Assembly: GCA_025454125.1 (NCBI GenBank)
Contig: JALOPA010000006.1
Span: forward strand, 1-16,681
DNA length: 16,681 bases
Direction: 5' to 3'
Source: Thermodesulfobacteriota bacterium
Lineage (GTDB): Bacteria > Desulfobacterota > DSM-4660 > Desulfatiglandales > HGW-15
This document shows, piece after piece, positions 1-6,814 of this stretch (position 1 is its first letter; every line of letters starts with the position of its first letter). The translations under genes and the position numbers were made by a program. The notes under the pieces are model-generated. The model searched no databases, had not been told where the DNA came from, and saw nothing but the letters and a program-made list of their open reading frames with translations.

Positions 1-261
1 ACCCGTCTGGGGTTCAGTTCAAAAGCGGTCATCACCGGGGATGTGACCCAGACAGACCTCCCCGAAGGAAAGACATCAGGATTGATTGAGGCCAGGGGGA
101 TTCTGCATGGAATCGAAGGTATCCGATTCATCACCTTCTCGAGGGACGACGTTGTCCGCCACCCCCTGGTTCAGGAGATCATCGACGCTTACGAGAAGCT
201 GGAAACCCAGAAGAAAGCAACGGGGAAACGGGGAATCCTGTCCACTCAGGCCGATTCCTGA
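1..261 (+). CDS. phoH: PhoH family ATPase (YbeZ-like), C-terminal part
   Basis: The reading frame is open from the first base and ends at TGA 259-261, giving the last 86 residues; the start and the Walker A region lie outside the window. The segment [20 protein letters not shown] matches the conserved C-terminal part of the PhoH ATPase domain, followed by the usual region that says [26 protein letters not shown]. PhoH/YbeZ proteins are cytoplasmic P-loop ATPases of about 320 residues, linked to RNA metabolism, and are often encoded beside ybeY, which is two genes downstream here. The tail after the last helix is short and basic. A gap of 61 bp with no clear terminator separates it from the next gene, so the two are probably co-transcribed. 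Confidence 0.9.
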   Translation, partial: TRLGFSSKAVITGDVTQTDLPEGKTSGLIEARGILHGIEGIRFITFSRDDVVRHPLVQEIIDAYEKLETQKKATGKRGILSTQADS

Positions 262-322
262 AAGGATTTCACCCGCTGACCTTCTCCTGACTTTATAGGA
301 TGCGGAGTATTTCAAGGACAGT

Positions 323-2785
323 ATGCCGGATAAAGCAAAAGTCAGACCGATTTCGGGCTTGAAGCCTCACAAAAAAACCGAGCAGGAAGCCGGCCTTCGG
401 GCCAAGCTGAGCGCTTCGCTCGATCGTCAGGTCAACCCTGCACGCTTGCGGTGGATCACGCTGATTCTTATGAGCCTGGTGGTCGCCGTGCTTCTTTCTC
501 CGAATGTGCTCACCAGGCCGCCCTCCTACAAGGTGGGAGACGTGGCCAGCAGGGGGATCAAGGCTTCCCAGGACTTTCTGGTCGAAAATAAAGATCTCAC
601 TGAAAAAGACAGAGAAAAGGCAAGCCGGGAAGTTCAGGTGGTTTACGATTTCGACGGCTCCGCCCTGAACCTGATCCCCTCTATCCGGGAAGCGTTTGAC
701 CTGGCCAGAGACGCTTCCAAGAACGCCGCGATCCCGAATGGTCAGGACGCGGGCAAGAGTGCGGCCCAGGAAAGGGCCTCTTTCCCCAAATCCGACGCTT
801 ACCTGATGGCCAGAGACCGGTTCTTCGGAATCCTGGAGACTCCGCTGGACGATCGACTGTTCGACCAGCTTGCCCGCCTTGGGTTCTCTTCGGCTTTGGA
901 GGAAAACGTCATCAACCTCGTGACGGAGATCTCGGAACGGGGGGTCGCCACGAGCAAGACCGCCATGAAAAGCCACATGGACCGGGGCGGGATCGTCCTG
1001 CACGAGATCTATTCCAAGAAGGAAAGCACGGTCACGGACCTTGACCGGTTCCTCGATCTTCAGGCGGCACGGGCTTACATCAGGAATCAGAGCAAGACGC
1101 TCCAGGACAAAGGGGCTTCTGCGGAGATTGCCGAGGCCGCGGTCAGGCTCGCGCAAACGCTCGTGAGGCCCAACCTCACTTTCAACCAGCGGGAAACGGA
1201 AGCCCGAAGGGAACTGGCCCGGGAGTCCGTCAAGCCCGTCTTCTTCAAAGTCAAGAAGGGAGAAATGATCGTCCGGGAAGGCGAGAGAATCGGCCCGGAG
1301 CACGTGTTGAAACTCGAAGCGGAGAGCAACACCTCCCGCCCTGTGGACCTGATCGGCCGCATACCGGCCCTGGCCATCCTGATCGGGATTCTCTTTGCCT
1401 CCATCTACTTTGTCGGGCTCATGAGAACGAAATCCCCGGCAGAGATTCTCTTCGATGCCTCGGTTTTCCTTTCTCTTTTCCTGATGGTATGGATCTACAA
1501 TTTTGTGGCCGGAGAGATTCAGCGAGGGTTCCCCTACCTCTCCTCAACGGCGCTCCTTTTCGGGATGCCTGTGGCGATTGGCGCTATGCTCATCTCCATC
1601 TTTCAAGGCGTGGGAGCGGCCGCTTCCTGTTCCCTGATCCTCGCGGTGTTTGCTTCCCTGGCCACAGGCGCGAGAGTGGAGCTTTTTATTTACTTCTTTG
1701 TGAGCAGCCTGGTCGCGGCCTACGGGGTCCGAAACTGCACGGAGCGGGTCATCCTGATCAAAGCCGGACTCATGACCGGATTGATCAACATCATTCTGAG
1801 CCTCGCGGTGCAGATGATCTACGGAACGCTCTACACGGTGGATGCCCTTGTGGCCTCCCTGGCAGGGTTTCTGGGAGGGCTCCTGGCAGGAATCGCCGCC
1901 ACCGGCGTGCTGCCCCTCGTGGAAATTGCTTTTGGCTTCACGACGGACATCAAGCTGCTCGAGCTGAGCAACATGGATCAACCCTTGCTGAAAGAGCTCA
2001 TGGTTCAGGCTCCGGGGACCTACCATCACAGCGTGGTGATCAGCAACATGGTGGAGGCGACGGCCAAAGCCGTTCACGCCAACCCTCTTCTCGCCAAGGT
2101 GAGCGCTTATTACCACGACATCGGCAAAATGAAGAAGCCTCTCTACTTCATTGAAAACCAGCCCGGAGGCGAAAACAAACACGAGAAGCTCGCGCCCTCC
2201 ATGAGCAGCCTGATTCTGATCGCCCACGTCAAAGATGCCGTGGAACTCGCCAGGGAACACAAGCTGGGCAGGGAAATCATCGACATTATCCAGCAGCACC
2301 ACGGGACCAGTCTCATCTCCTACTTTTATCACAAGGCTCAGGAGCGGCAGCTCTCCAAGAGCGGGAGGGTCACGGAGATCAAGGAGGAGGATTTTCGCTA
2401 CCCCGGGCCGAAGCCCCAAACCAAGGAAGCCGGTCTGGTCATGCTGGCCGACATGGTCGAAGCAGCCTCCCGGTCCCTGGTCGACCCTACTCCGGCCCGC
2501 ATCCAGGGCATGGTGCAAAAAATCATCAACAAGGTCTTTTCCGACGGGCAGCTGGACGCGTGTGAACTCACCCTGAAGGATCTTCACGAAATTGCCAAGG
2601 GTTTCAATAAGACCCTGGGGGGTATCTTTCATCACCGCATCGAATATCCCGAGACCGCCCCAGGGCAAGTCAAGAAGGTGAAGAATGGAAATTCAGATCA
2701 CGTTCCAGCGGAGGATACCGGGGCTCGGAAGCCGGACGATAAAACGGAAGTTGAAGAAACTCTTCGAAGACTTGGGCTTTCATGA
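323..2785 (+). CDS. pgpH: 7TM-HD family phosphohydrolase (PgpH-like, probable c-di-AMP phosphodiesterase)
   Basis: An 820-residue membrane protein. A cytoplasmic basic N-terminus is followed by one membrane segment (about residues 42-60), a large external 7TM-HDED-type domain (about 60-340), a block of hydrophobic segments (about 345-530) and a C-terminal cytoplasmic HD domain. The HD metal site is visible as HH near residue 568 and YYHDIGKM with His598-Asp599, plus a later QQHHGTSLI segment. Proteins of this architecture (Listeria PgpH) hydrolyse cyclic di-AMP; the substrate here is inferred from the family. The ATG at 323 has AAGGA at 314-318. The gene lies between phoH and ybeY, a common arrangement. 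Its last 101 nt overlap the ybeY start in another frame, so the final 34 or so residues look like a non-conserved tail. Confidence 0.92.
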   Translation: MPDKAKVRPISGLKPHKKTEQEAGLRAKLSASLDRQVNPARLRWITLILMSLVVAVLLSPNVLTRPPSYKVGDVASRGIKASQDFLVENKDLTEKDREKASREVQVVYDFDGSALNLIPSIREAFDLARDASKNAAIPNGQDAGKSAAQERASFPKSDAYLMARDRFFGILETPLDDRLFDQLARLGFSSALEENVINLVTEISERGVATSKTAMKSHMDRGGIVLHEIYSKKESTVTDLDRFLDLQAARAYIRNQSKTLQDKGASAEIAEAAVRLAQTLVRPNLTFNQRETEARRELARESVKPVFFKVKKGEMIVREGERIGPEHVLKLEAESNTSRPVDLIGRIPALAILIGILFASIYFVGLMRTKSPAEILFDASVFLSLFLMVWIYNFVAGEIQRGFPYLSSTALLFGMPVAIGAMLISIFQGVGAAASCSLILAVFASLATGARVELFIYFFVSSLVAAYGVRNCTERVILIKAGLMTGLINIILSLAVQMIYGTLYTVDALVASLAGFLGGLLAGIAATGVLPLVEIAFGFTTDIKLLELSNMDQPLLKELMVQAPGTYHHSVVISNMVEATAKAVHANPLLAKVSAYYHDIGKMKKPLYFIENQPGGENKHEKLAPSMSSLILIAHVKDAVELAREHKLGREIIDIIQQHHGTSLISYFYHKAQERQLSKSGRVTEIKEEDFRYPGPKPQTKEAGLVMLADMVEAASRSLVDPTPARIQGMVQKIINKVFSDGQLDACELTLKDLHEIAKGFNKTLGGIFHHRIEYPETAPGQVKKVKNGNSDHVPAEDTGARKPDDKTEVEETLRRLGLS

Positions 2786-3125
2786 GGGTGAACTGAGCGT
2801 CCTTTTCACCGACGACCAACGGATCGCCAAGCTCAATGAGCAGTACCTCAAGAGAAAGGGCCCGACCAACGTCCTTGCCTTTCCCATGCTCTCCGGAAGC
2901 CCCCCTCCCCTCACAGCCGGCATGATCGGGGACGTGGTCATCTCCGTGGACACAGCCCTTTCGGAGTCGCGGGGGTTGGGGGAGTCTCTTCAGCGCACCG
3001 TGGAGCGTCTCCTGATTCACGGTATCCTCCATCTGTTGGGATATGACCACGAGGGGTCGCCCAAGCAGGCCCTTCGGATGCGCAAGGAAGAAAAAAGACT
3101 CATGACGCTTGTCATGGAAGCATAA
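2685..3125 (+). CDS. ybeY: Endoribonuclease YbeY (rRNA maturation factor)
   Basis: A 146-residue protein of normal family length. The zinc-binding signature HGILHLLGYDH is at residues 112-122, with His112, His116 and His122 as the expected metal ligands. The segment GPTNVLAFPM, typical of the family, is also present. YbeY is a cytoplasmic metal-dependent endoribonuclease needed for 16S rRNA 3'-end maturation and 70S ribosome quality control. The ATG at 2685 has GAAGG at 2674-2678, six bases upstream. The start lies 101 nt inside the end of the upstream HD phosphohydrolase gene, suggesting translational coupling. PhoH two genes upstream is the usual partner. Confidence 0.95.
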   Translation: MEIQITFQRRIPGLGSRTIKRKLKKLFEDLGFHEGELSVLFTDDQRIAKLNEQYLKRKGPTNVLAFPMLSGSPPPLTAGMIGDVVISVDTALSESRGLGESLQRTVERLLIHGILHLLGYDHEGSPKQALRMRKEEKRLMTLVMEA

Positions 3126-3161
3126 GCCTGTCTTCCGCGTGACTCGGGGATCGGGCTTTTT
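3124..3161 (+). terminator. Possible intrinsic terminator after ybeY
   Basis: AAGCCTG at 3124-3130 can pair with CGGGCTT at 3152-3158, giving seven pairs including one G-T, and the stem runs into TTTTT (3157-3161). The loop of 21 bases is large but can fold a small inner CCG/CGG stem. It sits in the 53-bp gap between ybeY and pdxJ. Seen directly as an inverted repeat; terminator activity is inferred. Confidence 0.35.
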
Positions 3162-3178
3162 GTTGCAGGAGGGATTTT

Positions 3179-3898
3179 ATGGCGCGTTTAGCCGTCAATG
3201 TGGATCATGTGGCCACGGTTCGGCAGGCCAGAGGAATCACAGAGCCTGACCCGGTGCTTGCAGCAGGAGTGGCTGAGCTGGCCGGCGCCGTTGGAATCAT
3301 CTGCCACCTGAGAGAGGATCGGCGTCACATCCAGGACAGGGACGTGCTCCTTCTCCGGCAGATCGTCAAGACCAAGCTGAACTTGGAAATGGCAGCCACC
3401 CCTGAGATGATCGGGATCGCGCGCAGGGTCCGGCCGGATCTCGTCACCCTGGTCCCCGAGAAAAGAGAGGAGCTTACCACGGAGGGCGGGCTGGACGTCA
3501 GGGCCAAAGCCCAGCTCTACAAGAAGGCGATCCGTCAGCTCCAGCAGAAAGGCATAGAGGTCAGCCTCTTTGTGGACCCGGACCCGGCCCAGATCGAACT
3601 CAGTCGCGGCATCGGAGCCGATATCGTGGAAATCCACACAGGGCACTATGCCGAATCCAGGACCGAGCCGGAAGCCCGCAGGCAATTCGACCGGATTGCC
3701 AGAGCGGTCGAAACCGCAGCAAGGCTGGACCTGGGCATCAGCGCCGGACACGGCCTCAACTACGTCAACGTGCAGCGATTCAAGACCTTGCCCAAGGTCG
3801 AGGAGTACAGCATCGGGCACAGCATCATAGCGAGAGCCGTTTACGTCGGCCTAGACCAGGCCGTGAGGGAGATGGTGGAACTGGTCAAGGGTTTCTAG
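3179..3898 (+). CDS. pdxJ: Pyridoxine 5'-phosphate synthase PdxJ
   Basis: A 239-residue TIM-barrel enzyme that condenses 3-amino-2-oxopropyl phosphate with 1-deoxyxylulose 5-phosphate to form pyridoxine 5'-phosphate, the last ring-forming step of DXP-dependent vitamin B6 synthesis. Family motifs are clear: NVDHVATVRQARG near the N-terminus, HLREDRRHIQDRDV, EIHTGHYA and GISAGHGLNYVNV. His43, Glu70 and His191 correspond to the E. coli catalytic residues His45, Glu72 and His193. The start is supported by a strong AGGAGGG at 3167-3173, five bases before ATG 3179. It follows ybeY by 53 bp. It is the last gene before the 274-bp repeat-rich gap. Confidence 0.97.
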   Translation: MARLAVNVDHVATVRQARGITEPDPVLAAGVAELAGAVGIICHLREDRRHIQDRDVLLLRQIVKTKLNLEMAATPEMIGIARRVRPDLVTLVPEKREELTTEGGLDVRAKAQLYKKAIRQLQQKGIEVSLFVDPDPAQIELSRGIGADIVEIHTGHYAESRTEPEARRQFDRIARAVETAARLDLGISAGHGLNYVNVQRFKTLPKVEEYSIGHSIIARAVYVGLDQAVREMVELVKGF

Positions 3899-3903
3899 GA
3901 AAA

Positions 3904-3931
3904 GTTCACCGTTGTCCGTTCACCGTTCTCA
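3904..3931 (+). repeat. Heptamer tandem repeat A (GTTCACC type, 4 units)
   Basis: Four consecutive 7-bp units starts right after pdxJ: GTTCACC, GTTGTCC, GTTCACC and GTTCTCA. The first and third are identical. This is the first of several short-period arrays in the pdxJ-acpS gap. Confidence 0.7.
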
Positions 3932-3933
3932 GG

Positions 3934-3968
3934 GCAGTGACGAGTAACGAGTGACAAGTAACGAGCAA
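3934..3968 (+). repeat. Heptamer tandem repeat B (CGAGTRA type, 5 units)
   Basis: Five consecutive 7-bp units: GCAGTGA, CGAGTAA, CGAGTGA, CAAGTAA and CGAGCAA. The unit sequence differs from that of array A, but the period is the same. Part of it (3948-3959) is exactly inverted at 3996-4007. Confidence 0.75.
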
Positions 3969-4007
3969 TGTATCCTGCTTTACTCTTGTCTTGTCACTTG
4001 TCACTCG
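3948..4007. repeat. 12-bp perfect inverted repeat joining arrays B and C
   Basis: CGAGTGACAAGT at 3948-3959 is the exact reverse complement of ACTTGTCACTCG at 3996-4007, with a 36-bp loop. The downstream arm is followed by a T-rich stretch (GATTTTTGAT). A transcript could form a 12-bp stem, so it could act as a terminator of the pdxJ transcript; this role is inferred. Confidence 0.6.
3987..4007 (-). repeat. Heptamer tandem repeat C (array B unit, inverted orientation)
   Basis: Three 7-bp units TGTCTTG, TCACTTG and TCACTCG. Read on the - strand these are CGAGTGA, CAAGTGA and CAAGACA, the same unit family as array B in the opposite orientation. Confidence 0.65.
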
Positions 4008-4028
4008 ATTTTTGATAGGCTCTTCTTC

Positions 4029-4092
4029 TTTCGTGCTTTCGTTCCCCGCCAAATTAACGGCGGGCAAGTTTCGTGTTTTCGTGATTTCTTCT
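4029..4092 (+). repeat. Octamer repeats D and E (TTTCGTGN) flanking a GC hairpin
   Basis: TTTCGTGC and TTTCGTTC at 4029-4044, then TTTCGTGT, TTTCGTGA and a weaker TTTCTTCT at 4069-4092, all in 8-bp steps. Between them CCCGCC (4045-4050) and GGCGGG (4059-4064) form a six-pair hairpin with the AT-rich loop AAATTAAC. The arrangement is two copies of one array around a small stem-loop. Confidence 0.65.
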
Positions 4093-4110
4093 TGTGTTTT
4101 GCTTTTTGAT

Positions 4111-4138
4111 TCTGTCTTCTGTCTCCTGTCTTCTGCGT
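4111..4138 (+). repeat. Heptamer tandem repeat F (TCTGTCT type, 4 units)
   Basis: Four 7-bp units: TCTGTCT, TCTGTCT, CCTGTCT and TCTGCGT. The first two are identical. It lies in a strongly pyrimidine-rich + strand and is followed by a run of seven T. Confidence 0.7.
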
Positions 4139-4146
4139 TTTTTTAA

Positions 4147-4164
4147 CTTTAGGCATTTTAGGCA
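4147..4164 (+). repeat. Nonamer repeat G (YTTTAGGCA, 2 units)
   Basis: CTTTAGGCA at 4147-4155 and TTTTAGGCA at 4156-4164 are adjacent 9-bp copies. The second copy supplies the only purine-rich triplet (AGG 4160-4162) near the acpS start, so it may serve as a weak ribosome binding site. Confidence 0.55.
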
Positions 4165-4172
4165 CTTCTTCT

Positions 4173-4574
4173 ATGATCTTCGGCGTAGGCGTTGATCTCG
4201 TGAACATCGAGCGTCTGGAAACGGTGCTTCAGAGGTGGGGCGATCGTTTCGTGAAGAGAGTCTTCACGGACCAGGAAGCGGAGTTCTGTTTCAAGAGAGC
4301 CCACCCCGCCTCCCCTCTAGCCCTGCGATTCGCAGCCAAGGAGGCCTTCTCAAAAGCCATTGGGCTGGGCATGAGGAGAGGAATCCGTTGGCGGGACATC
4401 GAGGTCTTCAACTACCCTGGAGGTCGCCCCGGCCTCAGGCTTCAGGGCAGGTCCTCGGAAATCTGCCGTGAAAAACAGATCACCCGTTTCCACCTCAGCC
4501 TCTCCGATGAAGGCCGGTACGGCATGGCTGTGGTGGTCCTTGAGGGTAACGATGCGACTGGTCAAAGCCTCTGA
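4173..4574 (+). CDS. acpS: Holo-[acyl-carrier-protein] synthase AcpS
   Basis: A 133-residue cytoplasmic phosphopantetheinyl transferase that moves 4'-phosphopantetheine from CoA to the serine of acyl carrier protein. The N-terminal motif GVGVDLVNIERL contains the magnesium ligand Asp8, and RFAAKEAFSKAIG contains Glu57. The segments GIRWRDIEV and HLSLSDE are also typical. The start is fixed by homology: the protein begins directly with IFGVGVDLV. Upstream bases are mostly pyrimidines, and only AGG at 4160-4162 resembles a ribosome binding site. The end overlaps the next gene by 23 nt when that gene is read from ATG 4552. Confidence 0.95.
   Translation: MIFGVGVDLVNIERLETVLQRWGDRFVKRVFTDQEAEFCFKRAHPASPLALRFAAKEAFSKAIGLGMRRGIRWRDIEVFNYPGGRPGLRLQGRSSEICREKQITRFHLSLSDEGRYGMAVVVLEGNDATGQSL
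4542..4546 (+). promoter_or_regulatory. Ribosome binding site deciding the Nnr start
   Basis: GAGGG lies five bases before ATG 4552, inside the end of acpS. It favours this start over an in-frame ATG at 4468, which would add 28 residues unlike any part of the family. Confidence 0.7.
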
Positions 4575-6156
4575 AATGCAGGAGATGGATCGCCTCACCA
4601 TCGAGGAAATGGGCATCCCCGGTGTGGTCCTCATGGAAAATGCGGCCAGGGGAGCCAGCAGGGCGTTTCTCGACCATTTTGCTCCGCCCCGTGATTCCCG
4701 TGTGCTCGTTCTCTGCGGCCGGGGGAACAACGGGGGCGACGGGTACGTGATGGCCAGGGTCCTCTCCAAGGCCGGGCTCAAGGTGACGGTTCTCGTGCTC
4801 GCGGAGTTCGGCAAAATCGCAGGGGATGCCCTCGCCAATCTCGAAATCCTCAGGCGCATGGGCCTCGACGTTCTCGAAGTGGCCTCGGAGGGGCAATGGA
4901 AAAAGCAGCGGCGCCTGCTCAAGGACTGCGACTTCGTCATTGACGGTCTTCTGGGAACAGGACTCAACTCATCGGTCCGCGGGTTCTATGCTCTGGCGAT
5001 CGAGGACATGAACAGGGCAGGAAAACCGGTGACCGCGATCGACATGCCCTCCGGCTTGAATGCCGACACAGGTCAGGTCATGGGAGTGGCGGTGAAGGCG
5101 GACTTGACCGTCACGTTCGGTTTTCCCAAGAGAGGGCAGGTGGTTTTCCCTGGCGCCGGTCTGGTGGGACGGCTGGTTGGAGTCGACATTGGAATTCCCG
5201 ACGCCGTGGCCGACAGGATCCCCGCCCGCTGCCGATTGACCGAAGCGGCGGATTTCAGAGATCTCCTCGCGCCGGAAAAGCCGGACATTCACAAGGGCAG
5301 CCGGGGGCACCTCCTCGTGCTCGCGGGATCGACCGGGAAAACCGGCGCGGCGACCCTCACCTCCCTCGGCGCTCTCAGGGCTGGAGCCGGCCTGGTGACG
5401 CTCGGCATCCCCAGGAGCCTCAATCCCATTTTGGAAAACAAACTGACCGAAGCGATGACCTTCCCTCTGGCGGAAACCGCTGAATCCTCTCTTTCCCTGG
5501 AAGCGGAAAAGGAGATCTTCAAACTCATGGAGGGCAAGACGGCCGTGGCCATAGGGCCGGGGCTCTCGACCAACGCGGAGACCAGCCTGCTCGTGCGGAG
5601 AGTCGTGGCCAAGTGTCCTCTTCCCATGGTGATTGACGCGGACGGGTTGAATGCCCTTTCCTCTGAGCCGGACGTCCTGTCCAGGTGCAAGGGGAGAGCG
5701 GTCCTGACCCCCCACCCGGGTGAAATGGCCAGGCTGGCGGGGATCAGCAGTGCAGAGGTCCAGGCCGATCGGCTCGGCGTGGCTGAAGCCTTTGTGCAAC
5801 AGCGCGAGTGCTGCCTCGTGCTGAAGGGGGCCCGCACCGTCATTGCTGAACCTGGAGGACCGATTCTCGTCAACCCCACGGGGAATCCCGCCCTGTCCAG
5901 CGGCGGCTCCGGAGATGTGTTGACGGGGCTCCTTGCCGCGTTTCTCGCAAGGGGGTGGCCTCTGTCCAAGGCAGCCGCCGCCGGTGTGTATCTGCACGGT
6001 CTGGCCGCCGATCGCCTTGCCGAGGATATGGGGCAGGCCGGGATCCTGGCCGGTGAGCTGCTCGACGTCATCCCTGAACTCGTTTTTGCGCTGGCTCGGG
6101 GCGAATGGCCGCTCCAGCACCCCCCTATGGAACGAGGCTTTTATCAGCCTCTGTAA
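4552..6156 (+). CDS. nnr: Bifunctional NAD(P)H-hydrate epimerase / ADP-dependent NAD(P)H-hydrate dehydratase
   Basis: A 534-residue fusion enzyme that repairs hydrated NADH and NADPH. The N-terminal half (about 1-220, YjeF_N) epimerises the R and S hydrates; it shows the motif CGRGNNGGDGY at residues 55-65 and VIDGLLGTGL. The C-terminal half (about 243-530, ribokinase-like) dehydrates the S form using ADP; it shows KGSRGHLLVLAGSTGKTGAA, LTPHPGEMARL and NPTGNPALSSGGSGDVLTG, with the SGGSGD loop near residue 450. Length and domain order match E. coli Nnr (YjeF). The start is ATG 4552 because the next residues, MRLVKASEMQEMDRLTIEEM, match the family N-terminus. It overlaps acpS by 23 nt, and this neighbour pair is common. 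Confidence 0.95.
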   Translation: MRLVKASEMQEMDRLTIEEMGIPGVVLMENAARGASRAFLDHFAPPRDSRVLVLCGRGNNGGDGYVMARVLSKAGLKVTVLVLAEFGKIAGDALANLEILRRMGLDVLEVASEGQWKKQRRLLKDCDFVIDGLLGTGLNSSVRGFYALAIEDMNRAGKPVTAIDMPSGLNADTGQVMGVAVKADLTVTFGFPKRGQVVFPGAGLVGRLVGVDIGIPDAVADRIPARCRLTEAADFRDLLAPEKPDIHKGSRGHLLVLAGSTGKTGAATLTSLGALRAGAGLVTLGIPRSLNPILENKLTEAMTFPLAETAESSLSLEAEKEIFKLMEGKTAVAIGPGLSTNAETSLLVRRVVAKCPLPMVIDADGLNALSSEPDVLSRCKGRAVLTPHPGEMARLAGISSAEVQADRLGVAEAFVQQRECCLVLKGARTVIAEPGGPILVNPTGNPALSSGGSGDVLTGLLAAFLARGWPLSKAAAAGVYLHGLAADRLAEDMGQAGILAGELLDVIPELVFALARGEWPLQHPPMERGFYQPL

Positions 6157-6188
6157 CACCATCACTCAAGAGGACTTCGATCAGGACA

Positions 6189-6677
6189 TTGGAAGAAGAG
6201 ACTTTCACCATCACGACGGAGTCGGATCAGGACACGATACGATTCGGGCAGGCCATAGGCCGTCTCCTCCGGGAGGGAGATGTCATCGGCCTTGTGGGGG
6301 AACTGGGAAGCGGCAAAACCTGGCTCACCAAAGGGATTGCCCTGGGGCTCGGGGTGGATCCCAAGAGCATCGTCACCAGTCCTTCCTTCACGCTCGTCAA
6401 CCAGTACAACGGCAGGGCCACCCTGTTCCACATGGACGTCTACCGGCTGGGAAGCCTGGATGAGGCCCTCTCCGCAGGCATTGAAGAGGCCATGCACAGC
6501 GGCGGGGTTGTCGTCCTGGAATGGGCCGACCGGTGGCCGGAAATCCTTCCTGAACAGACGCTCATGGTCCACCTGCGCATTCTTGATGATTTTCGCCGCA
6601 CCCTGATTCTTTCAGGTCGCGGTGCCAGGGCGATGGAGATTCTCGCGCGCCTGGAGTCCACGATTCCTCCCTCCTAG
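6189..6677 (+). CDS. tsaE: tRNA t6A biosynthesis ATPase TsaE
   Basis: A P-loop ATPase that works with TsaB and TsaD to form N6-threonylcarbamoyl-adenosine on ANN-decoding tRNAs. Walker A is GELGSGKT, followed by TSPSFTLVNQY and the FHMDVYRLGS region, then VVVLEWADR, all in family order. The start is uncertain. TTG 6189 gives 162 residues and begins where family similarity begins (LEEETFTITTES), with AAGAGGA at 6169-6175 about 13 bases upstream. An in-frame ATG at 6105 would give 190 residues, overlap nnr by 52 nt and add a proline- and serine-rich stretch unlike the family. The stop at 6677 is secure. TsaD is encoded about 5.4 kb downstream. Confidence 0.92.
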   Translation: MEEETFTITTESDQDTIRFGQAIGRLLREGDVIGLVGELGSGKTWLTKGIALGLGVDPKSIVTSPSFTLVNQYNGRATLFHMDVYRLGSLDEALSAGIEEAMHSGGVVVLEWADRWPEILPEQTLMVHLRILDDFRRTLILSGRGARAMEILARLESTIPPS

Positions 6678-6681
6678 CCGC

Positions 6682-6695
6682 GCGCCTTCCGGCGC
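6682..6695 (+). terminator. Small GC hairpin after tsaE (weak terminator candidate)
   Basis: GCGCC-TTCC-GGCGC forms a five-pair stem four bases after the tsaE stop, followed by ATTTGT. The T-run is poor, so it may only be a pause or 3'-end stabiliser. Confidence 0.25.
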
Positions 6696-6705
6696 ATTTG
6701 TAGGC

Positions 6706-6734
6706 TTGTTTCCTGGCCGATGATCGGGTATATT
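6706..6734 (+). promoter_or_regulatory. Candidate sigma-70 promoter for lysC
   Basis: TTGTTT (6706-6711) and TATATT (6729-6734) are separated by exactly 17 bases. The -10 box matches five of six consensus positions but the -35 matches only three. It lies in the 137-bp gap before lysC and would give a leader of about 75 nt. I saw no clear riboswitch or attenuator in the leader. Confidence 0.35.
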
Positions 6735-6814
6735 GCGACAACTGTTTTTCGGGACTCTCACGGCAGCTCTCTGCCCGCCGGTCCCGGGATTTCCGTGTCT
6801 CTCGAGGGGAAGGT

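Noticed and set aside
3904..4164. Possible CRISPR array in the repeat-rich gap
   Set aside because: Units are only 7-9 bp and adjacent, with no spacers of uniform length, and no cas gene is near.
4001..4207. A 68-codon - strand frame through the repeat gap, very rich in Lys and Arg
   Set aside because: The peptide (KTGDRRQNQKAKHKKK) is just the translation of the tandem repeats. No start context and no real protein features.
4468..4551. Earlier ATG for the Nnr enzyme
   Set aside because: It adds 28 residues that lie inside acpS in another frame. The ribosome binding site and family N-terminus both point to ATG 4552.
6678..6814. Lysine riboswitch in the lysC leader
   Set aside because: The gap is 137 bp, shorter than the known lysine aptamer plus expression platform, and I saw no matching stem pattern.
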